DNA of 64,000 bases from Saccopteryx bilineata. Lineage: Eukaryota; Chordata; Mammalia; Chiroptera; Emballonuridae. Positions 46,737 through 59,079 of the stretch are shown piece by piece. The stretch covers positions 77,168,305-77,232,304 of the forward strand of contig NC_089498.1 in NCBI RefSeq assembly GCF_036850765.1. The letters are read 5' to 3'. The notes below the pieces were generated by a model. The model saw only the letters and a program-made list of their open reading frames with translations, was not told the DNA's origin and ran no database searches. Both the position numbers and the translations under genes were made by a program. Positions within the stretch are counted from its first letter, which is position 1, and the number at the start of each line of letters is the position of its first letter.

Positions 46737-47128
46737 AGCCTGACCAGGCAGTGCTACAGTAGATAAAGCATTGGCCTGGGATTCTGAGGACCCAGGGTCG
46801 AAATCCTAAGTTCACTGACATGAGCATGGGCTCATCTGGTTTGAGTGCAGGCCTACCAGCTTGAGCATGGGGTCGCCATCTTGAGCATGGAATCATAGAC
46901 ATGACCCCATGGTCGCTGGCTTGAGCCCAAGGTCAGTGGCTTTAACAAGGGGTCACTGGCTCAGCTGGAGCCCTCTGGTCAAGGCACATATGAGAAGCAG
47001 TCGATAAACAACTAAGGTGCCACAACTGAGTTGATGCTTCTCATCGCTCTCCTATCTGTCTGTCCCTGACTGTGTCTGTCTGTCCAACTATCTCTCTCCC
47101 TCTCTCTCTCTCTCACTAAAAAATAAAA
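46737..47128 (+). mobile_element. Type 2 tRNA-derived SINE
   Basis: Head GCCTGACCAGGCAGTGCTAC, GACCCAGGGTCGAAATCCT, repeated CTTGAGCATGG units, and a tail with CTGTCTGTCC and (CT)n then AAAAAATAAAAAG. Flanking TTTTCCTTT and AGTTTCTTT are a worn duplication. Confidence 0.9.
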
Positions 47129-47143
47129 AGTTTCTTTACATTT

Positions 47144-47429
47144 ATTTTATTTCAGCAAGAGAGACAGATACAGACAGGAAGGGAGAGGGATGTGAAGCAC
47201 CAGTTTTTCATTGTGGCATGTTGTTCATTGATTGCTTTCTCATATATGCCTTGACCCGGGGTTGGGGGGTGGGTGCTGCAGCCGAGCCATTGACCCCTTG
47301 CTCAAGTCAGCAACATTGGACTCAAGACAGCAACCCCGTGCTCAAGCTGGTGACCTTTGGGTTTCAAACATGGGTCCTCAGCATCCCAGGCCAACGCTCT
47401 ATCCACTGTGCCACTGCCCGGTCAGACTC
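47144..47429 (-). mobile_element. Type 2 tRNA-derived SINE (minus strand)
   Basis: Reversed type 2 with ATTGATTGCTTTCTCATATA, CCCCTTGCTCAAGTCAGCAA and head AACGCTCTATCCACTGTGCC. A 10-bp duplication CTTTACATTT is at 47134-47143 and 47430-47439. It faces the sense copy 16 bp to the left. Confidence 0.93.
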
Positions 47430-47439
47430 CTTTACATTT

Positions 47440-49030
47440 TCAAGGTTACTCTCCCATTGATAAACTGATCTTCTTTTATGGTTCCTATTGCCCTCACTTC
47501 TGGTTCCCTGCTTTGATTATTCTCTGCTCTCTTGCTTCTACATTCTGTTTCTCCACTATATCCTTTTCATTGAAGAGCAAAAATATTCAAACTTTTTTTG
47601 TGTTGTTTTTTTTTAAAACAACTCTCCCACTCCCCTTCCTCCATTAAAAATATCTTTCTGCTCTTCTCTAGTGTCTACTCAAACTAGGAGCATTATTTCT
47701 GGAAAATAACAGTATCTACCTCAGAGGTTTGATATAAGAAATAATGATGATAACTGAGTTAATATGCATAGAACTTTTAGTATAGTATCTGGAACACAAG
47801 AATTGTTCAGAAAAATTTAGATGGTTTTATTCACTGATAAATCTCCCCAAATAATCTGTAATCCTTACCCTTACTCTAATTCCTTCTTTAACAACTATCT
47901 CTTTACTTTCATCCTGCAAGTCATTTTTTCTAATCATCAAATCCTGTGTGTTTTGCTCAGTCCTTTTTTTCTTTACCCATTAGTAGCATTTAAGGATCTT
48001 CCTGAAATTTCCCATGTTCAGTTTCTCTTTCATCACTTCTCCTCTCCATATTACCTTCCTCTCGTTCTCTCCCTTACTTTTTTCCTTTTCTCCTACCCTA
48101 ATTTTTGTTGTTCTCCATTCTGTCCTTTGACATCTTCTTTCTCCATTCTCTTCCTTGGTAATTACAACCCCTCTTTTACCATTACCTTCTTCTTTCATGG
48201 CCTCTCCTGAGTACAGCTTTCTGATATACTATATTAAAGGGTGGTATAAACATAACTAAACACTCTTTATTTCCATCTAAGCCAAGTCTCTGGACTTTTC
48301 TGTTTCTATTAATGGTAGACCAGATTGAAAATCTCAGACGTCTTCTGACTTTTTTCTCTTTTGTCTCCCACATCTTAATTGTGAAATCCAGAATGTAATA
48401 GTCACAGTATTTCTTTTTCCAGAGCCAAATGTAGACTTTTATTGACTGTTCCTTAATTGTTACTGTCCAGGTTAACATTCCTTTAAATTCTTTTACAAGC
48501 TTGTTATTCCTTTCAACCATTATCCATCACCAACCCACCAAAAGACTCCTTATCTGCCCATCAGGGCCCTTGGCATTGTTCAGCCAGTTGACCTAGCCAA
48601 CGTTGTCATCTCTTGCCCTTTATTATGTGTTCCTCCACTCGTTCACCATTCAAACCAGTTTCCTATATAAGCACCCATGTCTTTGCTTATGCTTTCTTTC
48701 ATCTAAAAAGCATAGGTATATTTTAAAGACTTTCATTAATGTTTCAGATACAGATAAATAGCATTCTAAAATATAATTTTCCCGACATTTTAATTAAAAT
48801 AAATTAATTAAATTTCCTGAAATTTTAATTAAAATATTTTTCTATTTAATTACTGAATTATTTTTTCATTATTTTAAAATTTTAATTTAGATCTTCCTAA
48901 AATATTCAGTTTAGACATTTCATAAGTTAACAAACTATGCTTTTAGTAAACTAATTTTATTTTTAAACTAATTTAATTTTTAAACAATTATCATGTCACT
49001 TACATGAATACAAAGTGTTTCTAAGAAGCT
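47440..49030. other. Intronic sequence without recognised features
   Basis: Pyrimidine-rich at 47820-48210, where a 129-codon frame has low complexity and no recognised domain. AT-rich at 48770-49000, including AAATTTTAATTAAAAT-like inverted patches. Confidence 0.45.
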
Positions 49031-49205
49031 ACCTGGCTGGGCTGCTCAGTAACTTGGAGTGTATTCTGATACGCCACAGTGGTGGTTTCAGTCCCCAGTT
49101 GAGGCACACGCAGGAGCATCCCAATGCATGCACAAATAGGTGGAACAGCAGGTCGATGTTTCTTTCTCTCCCTTCCGCTCTCTAAAATCAATTTTTAAAA
49201 ATACA
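49031..49205 (+). mobile_element. Type 3 short tRNA-derived SINE, diverged
   Basis: ACCTGGCTGGGCTGCTCAGT, GGTGGAACAGCAGGTCGATG, TTTCTTTCTCTCCCTTCCG and the tail TAAAATCAATTTTTAAAAAT. It lies about 390 bp upstream of the ADK exon. Confidence 0.82.
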
Positions 49206-49574
49206 AAAAAATTATCTTTACAAAAAAAGCTAGAAGGATCCAGGCTGCCTTCATTACTATTTCTCTAATTTAAATGTAATTATTGTCTTGAATGAGACCT
49301 TTCAAATATTTTTTCTTATGTAGATTTCCAGAATTCTTTTAGTATTGAATATACAAATCTAATATGAAATAAGTAATGTACTATACTCTGACATAATGGC
49401 ACATATCAAGCATATAGAACTCATGTGATACATTTGTCTCCTAATAAAATACTACCCATTTCTGCCTTGCATTTTATACCTGTATTTAAAAATGTGTATT
49501 ATATAGGCTTTTGTATTTTGTATAGATTTATTTTCAGTGAGAGTGACTCTGGAGAGACTGCATTTCTAATCTCT
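49206..49574. other. Intronic sequence upstream of the ADK exon
   Basis: AT-rich, no repeat recognised; contains the probable branch-point region towards its right end. Confidence 0.5.
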
Positions 49575-51499
<1,925 letters not shown>

Positions 51500-52179
51500 T
51501 CACTAAAAGAAATTACTCTAAATGCACAGGCAACAACAGAAAAAGCAATTAGACTTCATCAAAATTAAATTTTTTGTGCATCAAAGGACACTATTGAGAA
51601 AGTGAGAAAGACAACCCATTAAATGGATGGAAATATTTATAAATGATATAACTGATAAGGGATTAATATTCAGAATATACCAATATATCTCAACAATAAG
51701 AAAACAATCAACCCAATTCAAAAATGGTCTAAGAACTTAAGTAAACATTTCTCCAAAGAAGATAGCCAGTAAGCACATGAAAAGATGCTCACCATCACTA
51801 ATCACTAGCGAAACACATATGAAAACCAAAATGAGATACCAGTTGGCACACAGTAGCATGGCTAATATCAAAATATAGAAAAACAATGTTGGCAAGGATG
51901 TGGAATAATTAGAACTCTTATGCATTACTGGTGGGAATGTAAAATGGTGCAGCTGCTGTGGAAAACAATTTGGTGTTTCCTCAAAATGTTAAACATAGAA
52001 TTCTTACCATATGATCCGGTATGTCCACTTCTACTTACATACTCAAAAGACCTGAAAGCAGGGATTCAAATGCTTGTACACCAGTATTTATAACAGCATT
52101 ATTTACAGTAGCCAAAAGGTAGACACAAGCCAAATGTTGTTCCTCTACAGATTAATAGATAAACAAAATTTGGTGTATA

Positions 52180-52496
52180 CAGTTGACACTTGAATAGCAC
52201 GGTTTTGGTAAGTCCACTTATACGTGGATTTTTTTCAATAAATATGTATAGTACTATAAGTGGGATTTGTCTTCTTTATGATTTACTTAATAGCATTTTC
52301 TTTTCTATAGCTTCCTTTATTATTATTATGAGAAAACAGTATATAAAACATGTATTAAACTTTATATTATTAGTAAAGCTGGTCAGCAATAGCCTATCAG
52401 TTCTTAAAGATTAGGAAGAGTCAAAAGTTATATGAAGATTTTCAACTTCTTGTTGGGTTGGTGCCCCTTACCCTCATGTTATTCAAGAATCAGTTG
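52180..52496. mobile_element. pogo/Tigger-like MITE, 317 bp, TA duplication
   Basis: Left end CAGTTGACACTTGAATAGCA and the reversed right end CAACTGATTCTTGAATAAC are worn inverted repeats, each next to TA (52178-52179 and 52497-52498). ACTTATACGTGGATTTTTTT is the typical subterminal region of this mammalian family. Confidence 0.82.
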
Positions 52497-52498
52497 TA

Positions 52499-52759
52499 GG
52501 CCCTGGCCAGGTGGTTCATTTGACAGAGCATCATCCTGGCACACCGACGTCATGGGTTAAATCCCCAGTCAGGACACATGTGAGAAGCAACAAGTGACTG
52601 CCCAAGGAACTAGTGGACCAACAAGTTGATGCTTCTCTCTCTCTCCTTCTCTCCTTCTCTCTCCTCTCTCTCTCCCTTTTTCTCCCTCCTTTTCTCTTCC
52701 TCCTCTCCTCTCTCTGTCTCTCACTCTCTCTCTCATCAATGGAACCATTTTTTAAAAAG
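52499..52759 (+). mobile_element. tRNA-derived SINE (type 3-like) at the MITE edge
   Basis: Head GGCCCTGGCCAGGTGGTTCA, AACAAGTTGATGCTTCTCTC and a long (CT)n tract. The duplication TCAGTTGTA (52490-52498 and 52760-52768) includes the end of the Tigger-like MITE and its TA, so the SINE is younger than the MITE. Confidence 0.9.
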
Positions 52760-53190
52760 TCAGTTGTATATACAATGGAATATATTGTTCAGCCTTAAAA
52801 AGTAATGAAATTACAATACATAATACAACATAAACCTTGAAAATATTATGTTAAGTGAAATAAGCCATATATAAATAAACAACTATTGGATTTTCTTATA
52901 GGAATTCTGCTTATAAGAGGTATCTAGAATATTCTAATTCATGGAGACAAACTGTAGAATAGTGGTACCAGGTATTGGAGGGAGATAGAATTGGTAATTA
53001 TTATTCATGTTATACAAAGCTTTTTTCTATTTGGGATGACAAGAAGTTCTGGAAATGGATAGTGGTGATGGTTATGCAACATTGTAAATGTACTTTCTGT
53101 CACTGAATCAAACACTTATAATGGTAAAATTTTTATATATATGTATATGTGTGTATGTATACACACCCATATTTTACCACATTTAAAAAA

Positions 53191-54037
53191 AATGATTGAT
53201 TCTGCAAACCAATAAAGTAAGATTACTTTAAAGTAAAGTGATGGAACTTAATATAGATTATACTAGAAATCATTTTTCCCTACTCAGAAGTAATAAAGTT
53301 ACAATCCATTACATGGCTACAAATCATGTATGTTTAATTTTTTGGGATGATTACTATTCATTTGAATTCACTTAAACAGATATCTAGTACCTATTATGGC
53401 AGAACAATAAATAGCAGATGTATAGTATATTGAGACAATCTGTCATAATATAGATTATAATAAGAATTGGATACAGGGCAATTAGATATATTTGGAATTT
53501 TGTTGAACTAGTTTCAGAAACTCTGCTGACAAATAGATTTCTACTGATATGCCTCAGTGTTTACCCTGAGCTTTGCTCAAGAAAACTATCATTGATTCAG
53601 ATAAAGCTATATTTACAGATAGTGCAAATTCAGAGAATGCAAATAATGCAACACTTTGACAAATATCAAACAGGCTAAATGTCAAAGGGAGACTTAAAAA
53701 TTTTAATAGACTGGAAATTTCAGTTGAATGATGAAATTTAATAAGGATAAATAAAAATATTGCCATATTGTATTATAAAAAGCAAATATGGTATTCTGGG
53801 CTTTATCTCTTTAATCTCATTTTTTATTATTTTTCTCCTTGAATACTCTAGTAATAAACTAGCTTCATTTCTCCAGGAGAAAAAAAAGCAACATTTTATG
53901 TCTAAAATGCAATGAAGTGTAAAATATATTTCTTAGGAAATACATATAGGATTGTTTTGTCTTTCTCTCACCCACCAAGAAAATAAAAATCTACTGTGTT
54001 TAATATAAATTTTCAAAATGTCAATACTTAGGAAAAT
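53191..54037. other. Intronic sequence without recognised features
   Basis: AT-rich. The 70-codon minus-strand frame at 53554 is hydrophobic but unrecognised. Confidence 0.5.
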
Positions 54038-54565
54038 TGTTACCAGAACAAGCTGGGGTTCGTGTTGCCTGTCACCCTTCTAGCCAATTCACAAGAGACA
54101 AGAACCACGTAGGTATAAGAGTATCTTTAATTCAGATTGCTGGCAAACTGAGAAGGGAGGGGACTCATGTCCAAAGAACTACCTTAATAGTCTCTGCTGA
54201 CTGGCCAGTTTATATATCTTGGGAAGGTTAGTGATTCATTATAGAGCATGCAGTTAGTCATGGAGCAGTGTGCAGGAGGCAGGAGTCTGGTTTGCAAGGA
54301 TGACTCCCTGGAACGTCCTTCTGACACTGGCACAGGTCTATCTGGCATCCTTGATGTTACTCCAGAATATCTGGCATCTGGCAGTGCCTCTGGGAACCAT
54401 CTGCAGAGAGATTCTCTGCTTCTGCAAGAGGGACTCTTTGTATTCTTTAGGAAACAAAATAAGATTTGTGAACTAAGCTTCTTGTTATCTATACTGCCTT
54501 AACTCTTTATAAGAACTTATGTGACTGAGCCCTTACCAGTAATTATTTTGATTTAACCTCTTACA
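54038..54565 (-). mobile_element. Solo LTR of an endogenous retrovirus, class I-like (minus strand)
   Basis: On the minus strand the block starts TGTAAGAGGTTAAATC and ends TTCTGGTAACA, giving the TG...CA ends of an LTR over 528 bp. A TATA-like ATATATAAACTGG, a poly(A)-signal-like AATTAAAGATACTC, and a downstream GTTCTTGTCTCTTGTG segment come in promoter, R, U5 order. Flanks AAAT and AAAC nearly match as a 4-bp duplication. No retroviral genes are nearby, so it is a solo LTR. Confidence 0.62.
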
Positions 54566-55164
54566 AAACCAAATACAATTGGCTTTTATTTTCTACTTGA
54601 TGCTACCTTCTTTTTTTTTTTTTTTTTTTTGATGGTCATACACTAGTAATGATGCTTTAAAGCTTTCCTGATAAACTTAATATTTTTTTAAAAATGCCTT
54701 GCCCACCAAGTAATAAAGGACAGAGATCTCTGTGAGACAGTAAGTAAGTTGGGTGAGCCCTGTGATTACACTATCATACTGCTTGGAGAGAATTTCCAGG
54801 CCACAACATATAGAGGGAAACTTTCTTAGCTATCTCTTTTGAATTGAGGACATCAGCTAGAAGTTTAGCAAATCTCACAGCTAGACAACCAGAGTTCTCA
54901 AGTCAGAGTACCAGACAGGAAAGAGCTGCATAGAGAACACAGAAGATTTGAAGAGAGTCCCACCCAAATCTTCAGCTGAGTACTGATCAGCATATATTTG
55001 TAAGGGAACTAATGAAGATTGGGAAAAGAATCACCTGAAAAGATTAGAGAGCATAATCCACAGAGTGCACATAAAGCCTGTAACCATTCTTGTTCCACTA
55101 GCCAGAGTGAATAACCTCATAATTCATGGGGCTTAGACAAAATACTTCAAATATTAAAGAGGCA

Positions 55165-55304
55165 ACATTAATCTAGAATAGAGGCTATTGTAGTCCCTCC
55201 TAATGATATTATTCTAATATAATTGACAGCCTTTACATTAATCTAGAGTAGAAGCTACTGTAGTTTCTCCTAACAATATTATTCTAATATAACTGACAAA
55301 CTTT
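55165..55304. repeat. Two tandem 70-bp copies
   Basis: ACATTAATCTAGA begins at 55165 and again at 55235. The two 70-bp units (GTAG..CTCCTAA, TATTATTCTAATATAA) differ at about ten positions, so the duplication is old. Confidence 0.85.
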
Positions 55305-55744
55305 ATGCAATGAACAAAGACAAAAAGTGCCAAAGAATACTCAAGAAGAAATGGAACTAGTGCTTATTCAAGTTATCTATTAAAAAAATTGAATTTTTAG
55401 TTAAAACCATTCTCACAAAGAAAACTCAAGTGCCAGATTACTTCATTATTGAATTTAACTACACACTTAAGGAATAAATAACACCAGTTCTATACAGACT
55501 ATCCCAGAAAATTGAAGAGGAAGAAACACTACCAAAACCAAGGAATTTAAAGAAAACTTCTGACCAATATCTCCCATGAACCTAGATACAAATTCTTCTC
55601 AAGGAGAAGAATTTTAGCAATTCAAACCAAACACTATATAAAAAAGATAATTCATCATGACCAGGAAAGCAGGGTTGGTTTAATATATGAAAAACAAGCA
55701 ATATAATTCACCTTAGTAAAACTAAAAAAAAGAGAAAGCATGCT

Positions 55745-56233
55745 TGTTGGGGACCGAAAACTGACACAGTCTTTGCAGTTTAGATGTTTAGGGGACAGAA
55801 GTGTGGGGAACTGGCAGTAAGCTGACAGTCTGCCCAACCCCCACCTCACTTATTCTGTGAAGTTGCTAAAGGCTATTTTCTGTGGTTCTGGATTGTTTAT
55901 ACTCATACTACCCCCCATGTCACACAGAAAGACTGAAGGAAAGTTTCTTTTATCCTTTGTTTTGTGAACTAAAGATATTATGTATGGTGGGGGTTTTCTG
56001 CACTTGTTAGAATTCTTGGGTTGCTTTGGAAATGTGATCAGAGATCTCTTTGATTTGCTACTGGCCCACTTTGCCCTATAAATAAAGCAGGAAATGGGTG
56101 TTGAGCCTGCTCTATTCTTGCCATCAGCATTGCAGAGGCCTCCCTAGTCCATCTTTTTGCTCTAAGCCTATTTTCTTAATACACACCATTCCCACTCAGG
56201 ACCTGGAATTACTAGAAGTGCCGGTTCGTGGCA
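55745..56233 (+). mobile_element. Solo LTR of an endogenous retrovirus (plus strand)
   Basis: The block starts TGTTGGGGACCGAAAAC and ends GGTTCGTGGCA (489 bp, TG...CA). It has a TATA/AATAAA-like CCCTATAAATAAAGC at about 56074. Flanks CATGCT (55739-55744) and CATGAC (56234-56239) agree at 4 of 6 bases as a worn duplication. It cleanly splits an old L1, confirming insertion. No internal viral genes. Confidence 0.72.
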
Positions 56234-57064
56234 CATGACTACTGTAATAGACACAGAAAAATCATCTGATGAAATCCAATGTCTATTTATGATAAAAGCC
56301 CTCAGAATACTAGGAATAGAAGGGAATTTCTTCAACCCTATAAAAGATATTCAAAAAAATTGTGCAGCTAACATTATACTAAATGATGAAAGACAACACT
56401 TTCCTCTATGATCAGAACAAAGCAAGAACATTCACTTTCTTCACTTCTCTTCAGCAGTGTATAGCACTAATAAGGCATGGAAAACATCAGATTAGAAAAG
56501 AAGGAGAGAGGTCAAGATAGCAATGGAGTAGGTGGACGTACCAACTTCCACCTCCCAGAACCAAAGTGGATTACAAACTAATTTTAAGAACCATCATCTG
56601 GAAAAACCAACTTTGGACTAAACTAAGAGGACTCTTCAACCAAGGAACACTGAAGAAGCCACACTGAGACTGGTAGGAAAAGCGGAAACGCAGAGAGGGC
56701 TGCCCAGCTCCCCAGAGCGAACGGCAGCCGGGAGAGACTCGCGTGGCGGGAAGTGAGTTTAGCAGAGAGGGGAAGGTCCTGAGTCCCAGGAACAAAGCCC
56801 CAGCCTGCAGCCCCAGAGCCTAGAAAAGGCATATGGACAGTATTTAGCTGGAAACAAAACAGGATACTGTTTGTGAGAAAGATACTGATTTCTCAGACCC
56901 AGGATTCTTCTTAAAGGGACTGCGCAGAAAACCTCTCTCACAACCACTCACCTGGGGTTACAGGGGACAGGGAGAGAGGAGTGGACCGGAGTAGCAGGAA
57001 GAGAGTGTAATCTAGGAGGCACAGGGAGAAACATTTTGAGAGACAGCTACCCTAACCTCTGGGA

Positions 57065-57256
57065 CAGGGGTCTTCAAACTTTTTATAAAAACCGCCCACT
57101 TTTGCAGTGCTGGTCAACCTGGTCCCTACCGCACAACCAAACAGCGCTGCGATTGGCCCACCATGATAGCTGGACCGCCCACTAGTGGGCGGTAGGGACC
57201 AGGTTGACCGGCACTGCAAAAGTGGGTAGTTTTTATAAAAAGTTTGACGACCCCTG
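57065..57256. mobile_element. Palindromic hAT MITE, about 192 bp, in an L1 5'UTR
   Basis: The left arm CAGGGGTCTTCAAACTTTTT and the reversed right arm CAGGGGTCGTCAAACTTTTT continue as inverted repeats for about 67 bp with only about four differences, meeting at CGCCCACTAGTGGGCG. Flanks CTCTGGGA (57057-57064) and, after one extra base, GTCTGGGA (57258-57265) agree at 7 of 8 bases. It interrupts the L1 5'UTR and encodes nothing. Confidence 0.9.
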
Positions 57257-58167
57257 CGTCTGGGATGAGTCACTCCCCAAATCTGAAGTGAATATTTCCC
57301 CTGGAAACAGCAATACCAGCAAAGGGAAGCAGGACACCAGCCAACAAGCTCTCCTGTGGCACTCAGAGCAGAGTCGCTTAGAAGGAGGGAGCTTTCGGTA
57401 CTACAGTAGTGAGTCTTAGTGTCTGAGCTGCAGTGCCCCCACCCACACGGCTGAAGGCTCACCCGACGGTGGATGGCGGCAGAAGCCGGCTGGCCACCAC
57501 TGAGGCTCAGTCTTGCCCGGCTGGGGAGGAGAAGACTTGCAAAAGTGGTCAAGCCCAGCTGTGGGCCACCTGCAATCTAGCCTAGAGGGGAAGGGCAGGA
57601 GCCCCGGAAGGGGTGGAGACCCTCCCTTCAGCAAGGACGCAGAAGCACAGCCTTACCCCACCCACGGAACCGAGGCTTGTGGCCTGACTTGGGAGCCAGC
57701 TCCTCCCGCGGGGGTTAATCCAAAAGCCCAGAGCAGGTGGAGTCCCGCTACGGATCATGGGCATGCATTCCCACTCGGCCTGTGGAGCCAAAGCTTGCAG
57801 CTCTCTCACGAGCGGGCTCCTCCTGCAGGGGCAGGGGAAAGCCCAGAATCAGGCGGAGACCCACAGCTCAGCAAAGGTGCTTACCCCTGCCCTGAGGGCT
57901 AAGCATAACGCCACCTGTGGGGGTGGGGCGAAGTCCAAGACCTCCGAAGGCCTGTATACCTGAGCACGTGATCACGGCCACTCCTGTGAAGGAGAGGTGG
58001 AAGCCAAAGCAGCAGCTCCAGTGGGCAGGCACCGGCAACACCCATACCTGAACACCCTAGGCAGCAACAGCAGAGGGGGTAGTGGGCCTGCAGACAGACC
58101 ACACCTAGGGAAAACAGGCCGCACCCAGTGGACTCCAGTGGCCAAAACCTTCTTTTACACAGACAAA

Positions 58168-59079
58168 ATGAGAAAGCAGAAATATGCAACACAAATGAAT
58201 CAAGAGAAATCCCCAGAAAAGGTCCTGAATGAGTCAGATATAACCAAATTACCAGATGCAGAGTTTAAAATAACGATTGTTATGATGCTCAAAGATATTA
58301 GAACAACAATAGATGGTCATTACGAACACCTAAATAAAGAGATAGCATATATAAAAAAGGACATTGAAATAATAAAGAAGAATCAGTCAGAAATAACAAA
58401 TACAATATCAGAAATGAAGAACACAGTGGAAGGAATTAAAAGCAGGAGGAATGAAGCTGAGAATCGAATCAGTCAGTGAGAGGACAAGATAAATGAAGGC
58501 ATGAAAGCAGAGGAGAAAAAAGAGAAAAGAGACTCAAAGAGTCTGAGGAAATCCTAAGAGAGCTCTGTGACAACATGAAGAGAAATAACTTCTGCATCAT
58601 AGGAGTTCCTGAAAAGAAGAGAAAGAACAAGGGATAGAGACTTTGTTCAAACATATCATAGCTGAAAACTTGCCTCAATTAAGACAGGAATACGCCTCAC
58701 AAGTTCAAGAACAGAGAACTCCATTAAAGAGAAACTCAAAGAAATCTACACCAAGACACATCATAATTAAAATAATAAAGCTAAGTGATAAAGAGAAAAT
58801 ATTAAAAGCTGCTAGAGAAAAAAAGACTATCACCTACAAAGGAGCCCCCCTAAGGATGACTTCCAACTTCTCAGCACAGAAACACTTGAGGCCAAAGGGG
58901 AATGGCAAGAAATATTCAAAGTAATGCAGAACAAGAGCCTACAACCAAGACTGCTTTATCCAGCAAGGCTATCGTTTAAAATTGAAGGAGATATAAAAAG
59001 CTTTCCAGACAAAAAAAACCTCAAGGAATTCACTACAACCAAACGAAAGCTGCAAAAAATGCTAAGGGGCCTGTTGTAA
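58168..59079 (+). pseudogene. L1 ORF1 (RNA-binding protein), broken
   Basis: The ATG at 58168 opens MRKQKYATQMNQEKSPEKVL and a coiled coil (EHLNKEIAYIKKDIEIIKKN). A TGA at 58477 interrupts it and frameshifts follow (58510-58640). The RRM and C-terminal domain continue in pieces: DKEKILKAAREKKTITYKGA in 58643-58924 and QPRLLYPARLSFKIEGDIK near 58940-59000, closing at the TAA near 59077. Length and order match ORF1p of L1. It cannot make a full protein. Confidence 0.88.

Larger units (their letters stand above)
51500..53190 (+). mobile_element. Old L1 3' portion, interrupted twice
   Basis: AAAAAGCAATTAGACTTCAT, GGTGGGAATGTAAAATGGTG and ACAATGGAATATATTGTTCA trace ORF2 C-terminus and 3'UTR of an old L1 in sense, ending near an A-rich stretch around 53185. 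A Tigger-like MITE (52180-52496) and a SINE (52499-52759) sit side by side inside it. No long frame survives. Confidence 0.85.
54640..56502 (+). mobile_element. Ancient L1, internally deleted, with LTR insert
   Basis: The first part (54680-55310) resembles the 5' region of old mammalian L1s (AGAGTACCAGACAGGAAAGA, CATAATCCACAGAGTGCACA). It passes near 55330 to ORF2 RT sequence (CCCAGAAAATTGAAGAGGAA, AATTCATCATGACCAGGAAA). A solo LTR splits this at 55745-56233, after which ORF2 resumes (GAAAAATCATCTGATGAAAT). All frames are broken. The young L1 at 56503 sits directly at its right end. Confidence 0.75.

Noticed and set aside
47821..48210. 129-codon ORF as a possible gene
   Set aside because: It reads a pyrimidine-rich tract (Phe, Leu, Ser, Pro dominated) with no domain, and the opposite strand is also open.
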